Notes: generated by a model not told the origin, from the sequence alone. Counted from the stretch's first letter, positions 1-10,335 are shown. The stretch is DNA of 64,000 nt from Candidula unifasciata (GCA_905116865.2 CAJHNH020002072.1:10001-74000); one strand, 5' to 3'. Made by a program: numbers and translations.

Positions 1-545
1 TGTTCACAGACTCAAAATAAATGGCAGGGACATCAAGAGAGACAGCAGAGTGCGGTACCTGGGAATCACCTTTAACCGATGTTTGTCTTTCAGGGATCAC
101 ATAGAGGAGGTGGTGACAAGGGCTAAAAAAGGTCTAAATGCACTAAAAATTATGGCAGCAATGGACGTGGAGCAGAGAGTGCTGTTCACACTTTACTAGC
201 ACTTAATCATCTCAATGATTGATTATGGACTGGGTTACTCACTGTCTCGAAGAGTCAGCTAGAGAAACTGGAGCGCTTACAGAATGAAGCTATGCGGCTG
301 ATCCTGGGTTGTACAAGAGACACCCCGAGTGAAGATTATTATGGCCTGGAGAGAATGAGTCACCTGGGTGTAACCAGTGGGTCTGGCCGGCTCACTTCAC
401 TCAGGGAAAAGGCATGACGGACGTTTACCCAGATTGTGACCGGTACCATCAGTGTCGCAACTCTGCGCTGGCTGCTGAAGATGAGGACGGAGCATGCATG
501 GGAATGCCCCGAGTGCTGTGATGTCAATTCTTGATTAAACTCAAC
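1..545 (+). mobile_element. LINE ORF2 remnant, RT thumb/C-terminal part
   Basis: From base 2 the plus strand reads as a reverse-transcriptase C-terminal segment: a YLGITFNRCLSFRDHI motif, then TRAKKGLNALKIMA, a stop near 198, SMIDYGLGYS, and after a frameshift QLEKLERLQNEAMRLILGC. These are the usual post-catalytic RT motifs of I/Jockey-type non-LTR retrotransposons. The frame is broken by at least one stop and one shift, so this is a dead copy that runs off the left edge. The bases near 530-560 are rich in ACTCAAC-like repeats, which looks like a LINE 3' tail. The clade call is tentative. Confidence 0.75.
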
Positions 546-1792
546 TCAACACAACACATTTTAATCTGTACAACGTCTAGCGTTGTCTTCATTTTCTATA
601 CCTCTCTAAGCACCAATCAGTATCTTGAGTTTAGTTCTAGTGATACTCCACTGACCCCAAGAGTTCCCCAATAGCTGAAGATTATTTATAGCAAAGATGA
701 CCGTGGCAAACAAACGTAGAGGAGACAAATAAGGAAGTCAGGTCCACAAACAGAATGATGACCCGCTGTGGCTAAGGTCGTCCTCTATGTTGCAGCACCA
801 GATAAAAGAACGAACTGACAAGGCACGTAGGCATAGAAAAACATAAAAGTTTTGATACTCACGAATCGTCGCACCTGCGATGCTTGCCCCTCCCCTGCAG
901 TACTTCTTGCTTGTAAACAGGCGCCTGCGGCGCCTCAGATAGACTCACGACAACACAACCCCCACAAACATTATATACGCCGACCAACGCCGACGCAAAC
1001 ACCCCTGCAGCATAGAAGACGTCCTGCGTCACACCGGGACATCAATAGAAAGGGAAGTGACTCTGTTGGTCTGACTTCCTTACTTGGCAATACTTAGAGA
1101 TACTCAAAGTGATTTCCACTTTGGTGCACTGAGCGAACAGTCTGCTTGTATCATCTCCTAGGGGAGACTTGAGACTTATGGCAGTATTTTTGTGCAAAGA
1201 ATAAATCAAACCCAAACTGGTATTTATCTGGTTGGCTGTTGCGGGAATGGATAGGACACAAGGGAATGAAGGACTTGACTGTAAGCCGCATGTTTAGGGC
1301 TCTTTTTCCTCCTGTCAGTACGCAATACGCGACACTGTAGTCAGTGCCGCCATTTGTTTCAGATACTACAGACCACATTAGTTTCTAGAAAGTATTTTCC
1401 TGCCTGTGTGGCATAAAACCGCACAAAAAAGGTGATGTTGGTAACTGCATATGGTGCTCTGCCTTTTGTCTACATGTTCATATCTTTGAGGCGTCCATTT
1501 TTGCTTTCAGACACTCGGTGACGACAACCGGCTCACAACTGGCTGCCCTGGCCTAGAATGCACACCTGATATAGCGGAGAAGAGCCAGCTTCAACTGTGA
1601 ATTCCGTGGCTGTGCTAGATTTCTGATCAACTAGTCTACCATGCCGATGTTTGATAGATCAGACAGACAAGGTCAGTAGTCTTGTTTCTGTCTATCTGCA
1701 GCAGGCCTCTCAGTTTGTTGATAGAGGATAAGTTTGTCTGTCTGGCAGTCTATGTGTTTGTCAGCTATTTCGTCCTACATCAAACAGCCTCC
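546..1792. other. no recognisable gene
   Basis: About 1.2 kb of apparently single-copy DNA. Only short open frames are present, none with a motif I recognise, and no convincing exon was seen. Confidence 0.5.
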
Positions 1793-1912
1793 GATGTCTT
1801 TTGGTCAGTATGCAGGAGATGCTGGGTTACTTCTTTGAGTCTTGGCGAGTTTTAGCATTTGATAATAGTTTGCAGTTGCATCTGATTGTCTGCCATTCAA
1901 AAGGTGTGTTTT
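1793..1912 (+). repeat. direct repeat, left copy (pair at 5370-5483)
   Basis: A stretch of roughly 120 bases sharing GGTCAGTATGCAGGAGA and TTACTTCTTTGAGTC with 5370-5483 in the same orientation and with few differences. The two copies lie either side of the SPIN-like element and a SINE. They may mark an old local duplication or two copies of an unknown dispersed repeat. Confidence 0.65.
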
Positions 1913-1977
1913 TTCACCTATTCTACCACACTTGTCGATGTTTTATACCGCATTTCATTCTTTCCCTTTCCCTAAAC

Positions 1978-4219
1978 CAGCGATTCTCAACCTTGTAGGT
2001 CGCGACCCTTTTGGGGGTCGAACAACTCTTTCACAGGAGTCGCCTGAGACCATCGAACAACACAGATTAAATGAAGTTATGAGTAGCCACGAAAATGATT
2101 TTGTGGTTGGGGTCACCACAATGGGGAACTGAATTAAAGGGTCACCACAACATGGGAAACTGTATTGAATGGGTCACCACAACATGAGGAACTGTATTGA
2201 AGGAGTCACCACAACATGGGAAACTGTATTAAAAGAACACCACAACATGGGGAACTGTATTAAAGGGTCACCACAGCATGGGGAATTGCATTTAAGGGGT
2301 CACAAAACATGGGGAACTGTACTAAAGGGTCACCACAACATGGGGAACTGTATTAAAAGGTCGCCCCAATATGGGGAACTGTATTAAAGGGTCACCACAA
2401 CATGGGGAACTGTATTAAAGGGTCACCACAACATGAGGGACTGTATTAAAGGGTCACCACAACATGAGGGACTGTATTAAAGGGTCGCCACAACATGGGG
2501 AACTGTATTAAAAGGTCGCCACAAAATGGGGAGCTGTATTAAAGGGTCGCCACAACATGGGGAACTGTATTAAAGGGTCACCACAACATGGGGAACTGTA
2601 TTAAAGGGTCACCACAACATTGAGAACTGTAATAAAGGGTCACCACAACATTGGGAACTGTATTAAAAGGTCACCACAACATGGGGAACTGTATTAAAGG
2701 GTTGCCACAACATGGGGAGCTGTATTAAAGGGTCGCCACAACATGGGGAACAGTATTAAAAGGTCGCCACAACATGGGGAACAGTATTAAAGGGTCGCCA
2801 AAACATGGGGAACTGTATTAAAGGGTCACCACAACATGAGGAACTGTATTAAAGGGTCACCACAACATGAGAGAACTGTATTAAAAGGTCGCCAGAACAT
2901 GAGGAACTGTATTAAAGGGTCACCACAACATGGGGAACTGTATTAAAGGGTCACCACAACATGAGGAACTGTATTAAAGGGTCACCACAACATGAGGAAC
3001 TGTATTAAAGGGTCACCACAACATGAGGAACTGTATTAAAGGGTCACCACATGAGGAACTGTATTAAAGGGTCACCACAACATGAGGAACTGTATTAAAG
3101 GGTCACCACAACATGAGGAACTGTATTAAAGGGTCACCACAACATGAGGAACTGTATTAAAGGGTCACCACAACATGAGGAACTGTATTAAAGGGTCACC
3201 ACAACATGAGGAACTGTATTAAAGGGTCACCACAACATGAGGAACTGTATTAAAGGGTCACCACAACATGAGGAACTGTATTAAAGGGTCACCACAACAT
3301 GAGGAACTGTATTAAAGGGTCACCACAACATGAGGAACTGTATTAAAGGGTCACCACAACATGAGGAACTGTATTAAAGGGTCACCACAACATGAGGAAC
3401 TGTATTAAAGGGTCACCACAACATGAGGAACTGTATTAAAGGGTCACCACAACATGAGGGAACTGTATTAAAGGGTCACCACAACATGAGGAACTGTATT
3501 AAAGGGTCACCACAACATGAGGAACTGTATTAAAAGGTCACCACAACATGGGGAACTGTATTAAAGGGTTGCCACAACATGGGGAGCTGTATTAAAGGGT
3601 CGCCACAACATGGGGAACAGTATTAAAAGGTCGCCACAACATGGGGAACAGTATTAAAGGGTCGCCAAAACATGGGGAACTGTATTAAAGGGTCACCACA
3701 ACATGAGGAACTGTATTAAAGGGTCACCACAACATGAGAGAACTGTATTAAAAGGTCGCCAGAACATGAGGAACTGTATTAAAGGGTCACCACAACATGG
3801 GGAACTGTATTAAAGGGTCACCACAACATGGGGAACTGTATTAAAGGGTCACCACAACATGAGGAACTGTATTAAAGGGTCACCACAACATGAGGAACTG
3901 TATTAAAGGGTCACCACAACATGAGGAACTGTATTAAAGGGTCACCACAACATGAGGAACTGTATTAAAAGGGTCACCACAACATGAGGAACTGTATTAA
4001 AGGGTCACCACAACATGAGGAACTGTATTAAAGGGTCACCACAACATGAGGAACTGTATTAAAGGGTCACCACAACATGAGGAACTGTATTAAAGGGTCA
4101 CCACAACATGAGGAACTGTATTAAAGGGTCACCACAACATGAGGAACTGTATTAAAGGGTCACCACAACACGGGGAACTGTATGAAAGGTCGCGGCATTA
4201 GGAAGGTTGAGAACTACTA
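1978..4219 (+). mobile_element. SPIN-like non-autonomous hAT element with expanded interior
   Basis: The left end begins CAGCGATTCTCAACCTTG and continues through GGTCGCGACCCTTTTGGGGG and a TCACAGGAGTCGCCTGAGAC-like segment. The right end reads AAGGTCGCGGCATTAGGAAG then GTTGAGAACTACTA, near the inverted repeat of the left end. From memory this matches SPIN (SPace INvaders), a hAT Buster-group MITE. The flanking 8-mers are CCCTAAAC (1970-1977) and CCTTAAAG (4220-4227), matching at 6 of 8 with a central TA, as expected of Buster-type target duplications. SPIN MITEs are a few hundred bases long; this copy is 2.24 kb because an interior segment was tandemly amplified. No transposase is present. 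Confidence 0.88.
2110..4190 (+). repeat. 31-bp minisatellite inside the SPIN-like element
   Basis: About 67 tandem copies of a 31-base unit containing GGTCACCACAACATGAGGAA and CTGTATTAAAG. The unit matches the segment that occurs once near the 3' end of a normal SPIN MITE. Left units are more variable (GGTCGCC, ATGGGG variants). Long runs around 2940-3520 and 3840-4160 are almost identical, which points to recent homogenisation. Confidence 0.95.
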
Positions 4220-4227
4220 CCTTAAAG

Positions 4228-4883
4228 CGTTCTCACTTCTAAATATTTACGGCAAGTGTAATTTTTGCCCCAGCCAAGCTGACGGCGGCTATAGGGGAAA
4301 TCCGGCCAGAGACTGAAGCTTAATGCTGGCACTGAACTTATCTAGGGTCATTAACTCACTCTCATCATAAACAGACCGACCCACCATGTGAGCCAGGCGT
4401 GCCGTACCTAGCCTGAGAGCCAGTCTACCCCACACAAACTGGGTCAGGAGCCTCAGCCTAGGTCTGAGGGGTTTTAAAAGGATGAAGTCGGAACATGTTC
4501 GCTGTTCGAGGTCTACAGATTTTGACTGCTTTCGTCCAGGCTTGACTGGAGACGCCAAGCGCGGACTTCACATGAGTAATATTGTCGCTGTCTATCTGAT
4601 AAATGTTTCGGTCCTGTCCACGTTTCCAAGCCCATTTACACACTGCCTGACCTTTCATTCATACTTTCTCAGACTCTTCTACGTCGGAGGGTTGTCACAT
4701 TGTCTCGTCTCCACTTACATCAGCGCCGATGTCGCGTGTTCTGTACTACACGACGAGGTAAACCAAACGAAAATCTACCCAGTGTGTCATCTCCACCTAT
4801 CGACACACTAGGTCACTTTTGATTGGTGCTTGCTCAGGCTGTTCAACTTTGCTCAAGATTACGGGGGTGTTTCCTCGAAATGT
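4228..4883. other. no recognisable gene
   Basis: Single-copy-looking DNA between the SPIN-like element and the SINE. It has short open frames on both strands without recognisable motifs. Confidence 0.45.
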
Positions 4884-5070
4884 TGGCTCTGTGGCTAAGT
4901 CGATGCGAACGCTTCATAATGCCCGGATGCCGGGTTCGAACCCAGCTGCGGGCCATGCGTCTTGCGTTGGTTTCGACAGTGGTATCAAGAAAGCCGACCG
5001 AGCAGAAAGCAATGGCAAACTACTGGACGTAAATTTGCCTAGAAAATCCACACAACAGCCAGGGGCTGTT
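4884..5070 (+). mobile_element. tRNA-derived SINE, copy A (3' end missing)
   Basis: The head carries an A-box-like TGGCTAAGTCGATG and a B box GGTTCGAACCC, followed by a body with GCAATGGCAAACTACTGG and TTTGCCTAG. It matches the full-length copy at 8396-8627 up to AGGGGCTG and then diverges, so the 3' part is lost. SINEs of this type are transcribed by RNA polymerase III and moved by LINE proteins. Confidence 0.85.
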
Positions 5071-5369
5071 ATATTCCAGCAGGTCTACGCTTTTTGCTTC
5101 CCTCAAACCCAAACTGATATAATTCGAGGGAAACAGGTTGCATATGATAATAGATTAAATCTGATTTTGTACCTGTCTGTACGTCTGACTGTGAGTATGT
5201 TTGATGCGTGTTGTCTGAATGCAGATCATGCTACGTTGAGTCAAGACTTGACATCACAGCACTTAAGGTTTTCTCCTGCGTGCTCCATCATCAACTTCAG
5301 CTGCAGAATTCCAGTGATAATGGTGCCTGTTATAATCTGGTTACTTGTCCATCTTGACTTTCCCCTGTC
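5071..5369. other. no recognisable gene
   Basis: Single-copy-looking DNA between SINE copy A and the second copy of the direct repeat. An open frame through the SINE continues into it but has no recognised domain. Confidence 0.4.
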
Positions 5370-5483
5370 TTTCGGTCAGTATGCAGGAGAGGCAGGGTTA
5401 CTTCTTTGAGTCCTAGCGAGTTTTAGCTTTTGATGATAGTTTGAGTTTGCATCTGTTTGTCTGCCATTTAAAATGTGTGTTTA
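5370..5483 (+). repeat. direct repeat, right copy (pair at 1793-1912)
   Basis: Second copy of the roughly 115-120 base repeat at 1793-1912, same orientation, sharing GGTCAGTATGCAGGAGA and TGTCTGCCATT blocks. Sequence from here to 5854 has no recognisable gene. Confidence 0.65.
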
Positions 5484-5910
5484 TTATAAGTGTAGTGAGC
5501 AAGAAAATGTACATACACTCATTTGCTCCTAAAGCGGCCGGTCACTTGTATGCACTGACTTCCGTGAGAACAAGCTGTTACATATTCATCGTTTCCCCGG
5601 GCATAACTTGTCTCTTCACAAATGAAAGCCACACTAAGAACTTCCCCTTTCCGCCCCTGTCTGCACATGAAGACAAGAAACACTGTGTGCCGAGGGAAAA
5701 TATCTCTAATCTCACGCTGTCAAGAAATTTGGAACATTAAGAAAGAAAACAAAAAGCATATCTCAATTGCAACCAATCGGCTGAGGCTGCTCTACTTTCC
5801 TCCACTGTATCGTCCCTACCCGTAATTGTCGAGTGTATATTTTTAAACAGAACCTGCCGTCATGATCAGCGGCATCAGCAGCAGCTTCGGCTCCACCTTA
5901 TCAGCCAATC

Positions 5911-6153
5911 ATCAGATAGTATTGATACCTGCACAATACTGTATATGCTGGTCCCTTGGAGGATAGGCAGAGCGAGAGGACTTCTCCGCAATTGTCATCA
6001 GATATTGATACCTGCACAATACAGTACCTGCTGGTCCCTTTGAGGATAGGCAGAGCGAGAGGACTTCTCCGCAATTATCACCAGATAGGACTGAAACTCA
6101 CATAACACAATACAAAGTATTTGCCAGAGCGAGAGGCCTTCTCCGCAAGCACC
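5911..6153 (+). promoter_or_regulatory. tandem 5' leader monomers (likely internal promoter)
   Basis: Two near-identical units (5911-5996 and 5997-6079) share TTGATACCTGCACAATAC, GCTGGTCCCTT and GGATAGGCAGAGCGAGAGGA. A third, diverged unit keeps CAGAGCGAGAGG and CTTCTCCGCAA and runs into the ORF1 start. Tandem promoter monomers are known in mouse L1 5' leaders. A promoter role here is inferred from position and structure only. Confidence 0.6.
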
Positions 6154-7894
6154 ATGTCTCGGAGAAACAAACCTAACGGAAAGCGCAACGGACAGAGGAA
6201 ACAGCCCACTGACAGATCCACTCGATCTAACTCGGAGGCCAGGAAGACGCAGACAGATACTACCGAACCACAGGAAGACGCCCCTACTACCAGTGAGGCC
6301 CTGAGTGACGTCCCAGCGTCACCTGAACCAACACAGCCAAGTCCACAGACATCTCCAGATCGACGAAAGACAGGCAGCTATGAATTTCCTGCCACAATAT
6401 TTCTACGACAGACCAACTCGGGCCGGACAGCAATCACTACACTGGCAACGCTAACATTGATCAATATGCTGGAGATCATGTTAGGCAAGAGGGCAGTCGC
6501 AAAGATTAGGAGAACTCGAGAAGGAGTGATAGCTTCACTAAACAGAACCAACCGCACCTCAGATATGCTGGATGACATCCAACACGACGGCAAAGAAAGA
6601 ACTCCGACTATCCGAGGAGATAACTGTGACGGCCACCATCTTCCAGAATGTAAGACGCTGGGTGATCCGAAGAGTCAACCTGCAATGGAGCAACGAAGAA
6701 ATTCTGCAACAAATAAGGAAAGAAAACCCCAATGTCAACATCAACCAAGCAGAGAGACTGGGCTCAAAACGGCATCCATTGCCAGTGGCGGTGATAACAT
6801 CGGAAGGAGAAAACATCCCGGATAAAGTCTACCTAGATCAAAGAATGCAAAGACCAGAGCAATACGTGCCACAGGTGATCCAGTGCTCTCGTTGTCAAAA
6901 AGCATGGCACTCCCGGGCCACTTGTGTGAGCGAACATGAAGTATGCCGATACTGTTCACAACACCATGCCTTCAACAATTGCCCGCTGGCAAAGCTGGAC
7001 ACAGACTTTAAGTCACCCAATACGAACAGAAAGTGCGCCAACTGCTACGGCCAGCACAGCACCAGGTACCTGGGGTGCCCCTATCTGCAACAATGTAGAG
7101 AAATTGCAACCACGGCCATACGGGATAAGATTCCATACCATGAGGCCCGCAGAAGACACGAAGCAACCCAAGGCATAACCGCAGCCATTACCACCAAATT
7201 GAGCAACGAGGTGGCTCAACTCAAAAGTGACATCCAAGCTCTCAGAGACGAGAAAGACGCATCCAAAACCCAACGAGATGAAGACAGAGATGAAATAACA
7301 GGCCTGAGAGCTATAATGCAGGCGACTCTTGACACCCAGAAACGGATGACAGCAGAGATGACGAAATTCAAGGAGGACATCATGAATGCACTGGCCACTA
7401 TCCAGACACAAAAGGAACAACCAACTAAGGCAAGGGAAGACGAGGCGGGCATCAATGATCTGCGGGTTAACCAACAACTTCTCGCGAAAGAAATCGCAAT
7501 GATCAAGAAGGCACTGGCTGAAACAGAGGAAAAGTTACGAAGAGCATACGAAGAAAACAACAGACTTAACAAGGAACTGCAAGCAACCAACAGAGTGATG
7601 GAAGAAAGAGAGAAAGCACGGAAAGAGGCAACAAGAAGGCAGCAAATACAGGGAGCCGAGACCCAGAAAAAGCCGCATCAAACACCAGATAAGAAAACTC
7701 AGGCATCGCTGATGAAACAGTTTCCGTTGGCAACAATTGACCAAATTAACCAACGCATCATGGAGATGGAGGACCCGAACTTCTATAACTCAGAACTGCA
7801 GGATGATGATGTTTTTTGGTCATCACCAGAGGAACCACATCGACAGCCAAAATTTGAAGTCAAACGAGGTCGACATCGTTACCCCAAACACTAA
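6154..7894 (+). pseudogene. gag-like ORF1 of the ORF1-only retroelement (one frameshift)
   Basis: ORF1 proteins of I-superfamily LINEs bind the element RNA and package it. The likely start is the ATG at 6154 (MSRRNKPNGK), which has an A at -3. The N-terminal part is basic and S/T/P rich. The reading frame changes once between about 6572 and 6600, near an AAAGAAAGAA stretch, and the rest continues in the next frame to 7894. Three zinc knuckles follow: CX2CX4HX4C (CSRCQKAWHSRATC), CX2CX3HX4C (CRYCSQHHAFNNC) and CX2CX3HX6C (CANCYGQHSTRYLGC). A long heptad-rich coiled coil follows from about 7195 to 7660. The order matches the ORF1 at 48550-50181. The frameshift is probably a mutation. A programmed shift is possible but unsupported. 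Confidence 0.8.
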
Positions 7895-8395
7895 TACCAG
7901 ATACGACACAACCAAAGCCAAATTACCGAAACCCTATGTAGGAGCAGTACTTTACAACAAGGATACGAGAAAATCGCCAAATAATACCAGACCTCAGCAG
8001 TATAGCCATCAGTACCTGCCCAAGTCAATCGACCGCCGGTCCTTATTAGGATAGGCAATCTACTTTCACCGGAAACAACAAACAGCCAAGGAATAAGACA
8101 ATAAATCGATCCAACATCCAATCATCTTGAGCGCAGCACAGGGCCAGCCAGATTACAAAAACAACAGCAAGAGCGGAAACCACAACAAACAGAAAGTGAC
8201 AACATTAAACACAATCCAGAATCAAATAAGATCGCGACCAGAAAACGTCACCACAAATATAGCTGAAAGGAAAGTGAGCAGAAATGTGAACGGACCTAGC
8301 TGAAAGTGGTCAAAGAAAGAGAATTTGAATTTGAATTTGCCGTCATGATTCTTTTTGTGTGCTGATCTGATATTATCTTCCTGTCTTCCTATGAT

Positions 8396-8627
8396 GATGG
8401 CTCTGTGGCTAAGTCGATGCGAACGCTTCGTAATACCGGGATGCCAGGTTCGATCCCAGCTGCGGGCCATGCGCCTTGCGTTGGTTTCGACAGTGGTATC
8501 AAAAAAGCCGAACGTCCAGAAAGCAATGGCAAACTACTGGACGTAAATTTGCCTAGAAAAACCACACAACAGCCAGGGGCTGGTGGGTATGGTTCTGCAA
8601 ATGTCCTGTAAAGGATACGCAACTAAC
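8396..8627 (+). mobile_element. full-length tRNA-derived SINE, copy B
   Basis: A 232-base element flanked by a perfect 11-base duplication CTTCCTATGAT (8385-8395 and 8628-8638). The tRNA-related head has an A-box-like TGGCTAAGTCGATG and B box GGTTCGATCCC. The body has GCAATGGCAAACTACTGG and TTTGCCTAGAAAA, and the tail is GGATACGCAACTAAC with no poly-A. This copy defines the family ends. It lies under 50 bases from the end of the ORF1-only element. Confidence 0.92.
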
Positions 8628-8770
8628 CTTCCTATGATACTCTATTCGTGTCTTTGACTGATATTTTCTCTCTTTGCCTTGGTCTCATTCTCTGTCTTGG
8701 TTTGACACACCCTCCCCCTCCACCCCTCCCTCATGTCTTACGCTGATATACTGTCTTTGTCTTCGTCTGA

Positions 8771-8882
<112 letters not shown>

Positions 8883-9154
8883 ATGATACTCATATATTGT
8901 CTGTTCCATTTGTCTTGCTCTGATTCTCTCTCTCCTTCTTCTTTCCGTCTAAATCTTATATTCTCTCTTTGTCTTGGTCTGGTATTCTGTCTCTGTCTTG
9001 GTGTAATATTGTTTTTTTTTAAAAAAACTTTTCTGATATTCGTTAAAAAAAAAGATCCCACATTTGATAAACTCCAGTATTTGAATATCTACACGTTCAG
9101 ATGAGGTAGTCACGTTTTTAAATCCTCATCTTGTTGGAGATAAGGTCTTAGTCT

Positions 9155-9345
9155 TTCTGGAGCTGATGGACTTGGCTGAAGCATACGCGGTTTGTCAGGG
9201 ACGGGATTTGGTAAACTTGGCTGAAAACATACACGGATTGTCAGAGTCTGGAGCTAGTAGACTTGGCTGAAGCATACACGGATTGTCAGGGTCTGGAGCT
9301 AGTGGACTTGGCTGAAGCTTACAAGGATTGTAACGGTCTGGAGAG
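9155..9345 (+). repeat. about four copies of a roughly 45-bp repeat
   Basis: Degenerate units share GGACTTGGCTGAAGC, ACACGGATTGTCAG and GGTCTGGAGC. Confidence 0.8.
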
Positions 9346-9461
9346 CAGTTGAGAGCGCCAGAGTTATCTGCTCAATACTCAAGATTTAGGAGAAAGGCAA
9401 GAAGGACATACAATCAGACTGCAATTGGTGTATCCCGAACTGGAAATGTGCACTATCTTCG

Positions 9462-9570
9462 TGTGTTAGCCTCTGTCTGATGATCGGGACACGTTATCTT
9501 GGTGTGTTAGCCTCAATCCCATGATGGGGACACGTTATCTTCTTGTGTTAGCCTCTGTCCCATGATGGAT
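9462..9570 (+). repeat. short tandem repeat, about 48-bp unit
   Basis: About three units share GTGTTAGCCTC, CATGATGG and GGACACGTTATCTT. The surrounding 8.9-9.86 kb has no recognisable gene. Confidence 0.75.
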
Positions 9571-9865
9571 TCGCGAGTGGATTGTCAGCATAGTTTGCAG
9601 CATTCGTCTATAAATTGACATCTCTGAGACCTCAGAGAATTTTCCCTCTACTTCGTAAAGATGTCAAAGTTCGTGTTGTAGTTAATTACTTCTTGATGTC
9701 AGCTCGACTCCAGTCACATCTAGTTTCAACTCCAGCTTTGTAAGTACATTGCATGGTCTCTTGAAAGCTCCTTGCTTGAGGGTGACTTTTCGCTGTAGCT
9801 TCCTCATCATCCACATGCTATTTGATCGAATGATTGGTATCTGCGTCACATTATGATGTTCCCCT

Positions 9866-10335
9866 TTTTCTTCTTCGCGATTCCGGCTGTAAACCTCGGC
9901 TAAAAGTTCGGGTTGTTCGTCCTCTACCGGTCTTTGGTCCTGTTCCAGAACTTGAGTTTTGCATGCACATCCGTTATATTGCCGTTCTCGTGAACATCTT
10001 CTTCTTCTTCGGGTTCACCAGCTGTACACTCTTGCGTAAAGTTCTGGTTGTTCGTCCACTGAACTGCAGTCCTGCTCCAGAACCTAAGTGTTGCGTGTGC
10101 ATCAGTTTTACGGATTTAATTCAATTAAATGCAGACTGCTGGTTCCTTGCCTCTCAGGCAGATGCACTCCGACTTCAAAGGAAGCTTCCCAGTTAGTCGA
10201 CTCGTACGATATGCTTTTGGGGAGGCAGTGGGTCCATTCTTGTTTTCCCCACAAACGGGCCCCGGAACCCACACGGGGAGGCAGTGGGTCTACTCTTGTT
10301 TTCCCCACAAAAGGGCCCCGGAACCCACACGGGGG
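9866..10335 (+). repeat. dispersed repeat family D1, rearranged copy
   Basis: Two tandem 5' modules (9866-9995 and 10003-10115), each starting TTCTTCTTC and sharing GTTCTGGTTGTTCGTCC-like and CCTGTTCCAGAAC-like blocks. They are followed by a 3' module with GCAGATGCACTCCGACTTCA, AGTTAGTCGACTCGTACGAT and GGGGAGGCAGTGGGTC. The last part (10218-10335) is duplicated. Related pieces lie at 24808-25135, 27680-27790, 61698-61860 and 62716-62835. It is probably a SINE or LINE 3' end of a family I do not recognise. Confidence 0.7.

Larger units (their letters stand above)
5867..8337 (+). mobile_element. ORF1-only non-LTR retroelement with target-site duplications
   Basis: A 2.47 kb insertion bounded by a perfect 12-base direct repeat, TGCCGTCATGAT, at 5855-5866 and 8338-8349. 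It has a 5' leader with tandem monomers, a gag-like ORF1 with three zinc knuckles (6154-7894), about 440 bases of 3' sequence, and a 3' terminus of three GAATTT repeats. There is no endonuclease or reverse transcriptase anywhere in it. Both ends and the duplication are present, so it is not a 5'-truncated copy. Either it was mobilised in trans as an ORF1-only derivative, comparable in layout to mammalian HAL1 (half-L1), or ORF2 was deleted after insertion. The ORF1 resembles that of the LINE at 48.5 kb in its zinc-knuckle spacing and coiled coil. Confidence 0.8.

Noticed and set aside
2110..4190. CRISPR-like regular repeats
   Set aside because: There are no unique spacers; it is a head-to-tail minisatellite inside a eukaryotic transposon.
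4884..5409. 196-codon frame across the SINE
   Set aside because: Much of its early part is SINE sequence; the remainder has no recognisable motif.
8399..8470. Functional tRNA gene
   Set aside because: It has good A and B boxes but poor cloverleaf pairing, and is the head of a SINE with target duplications.
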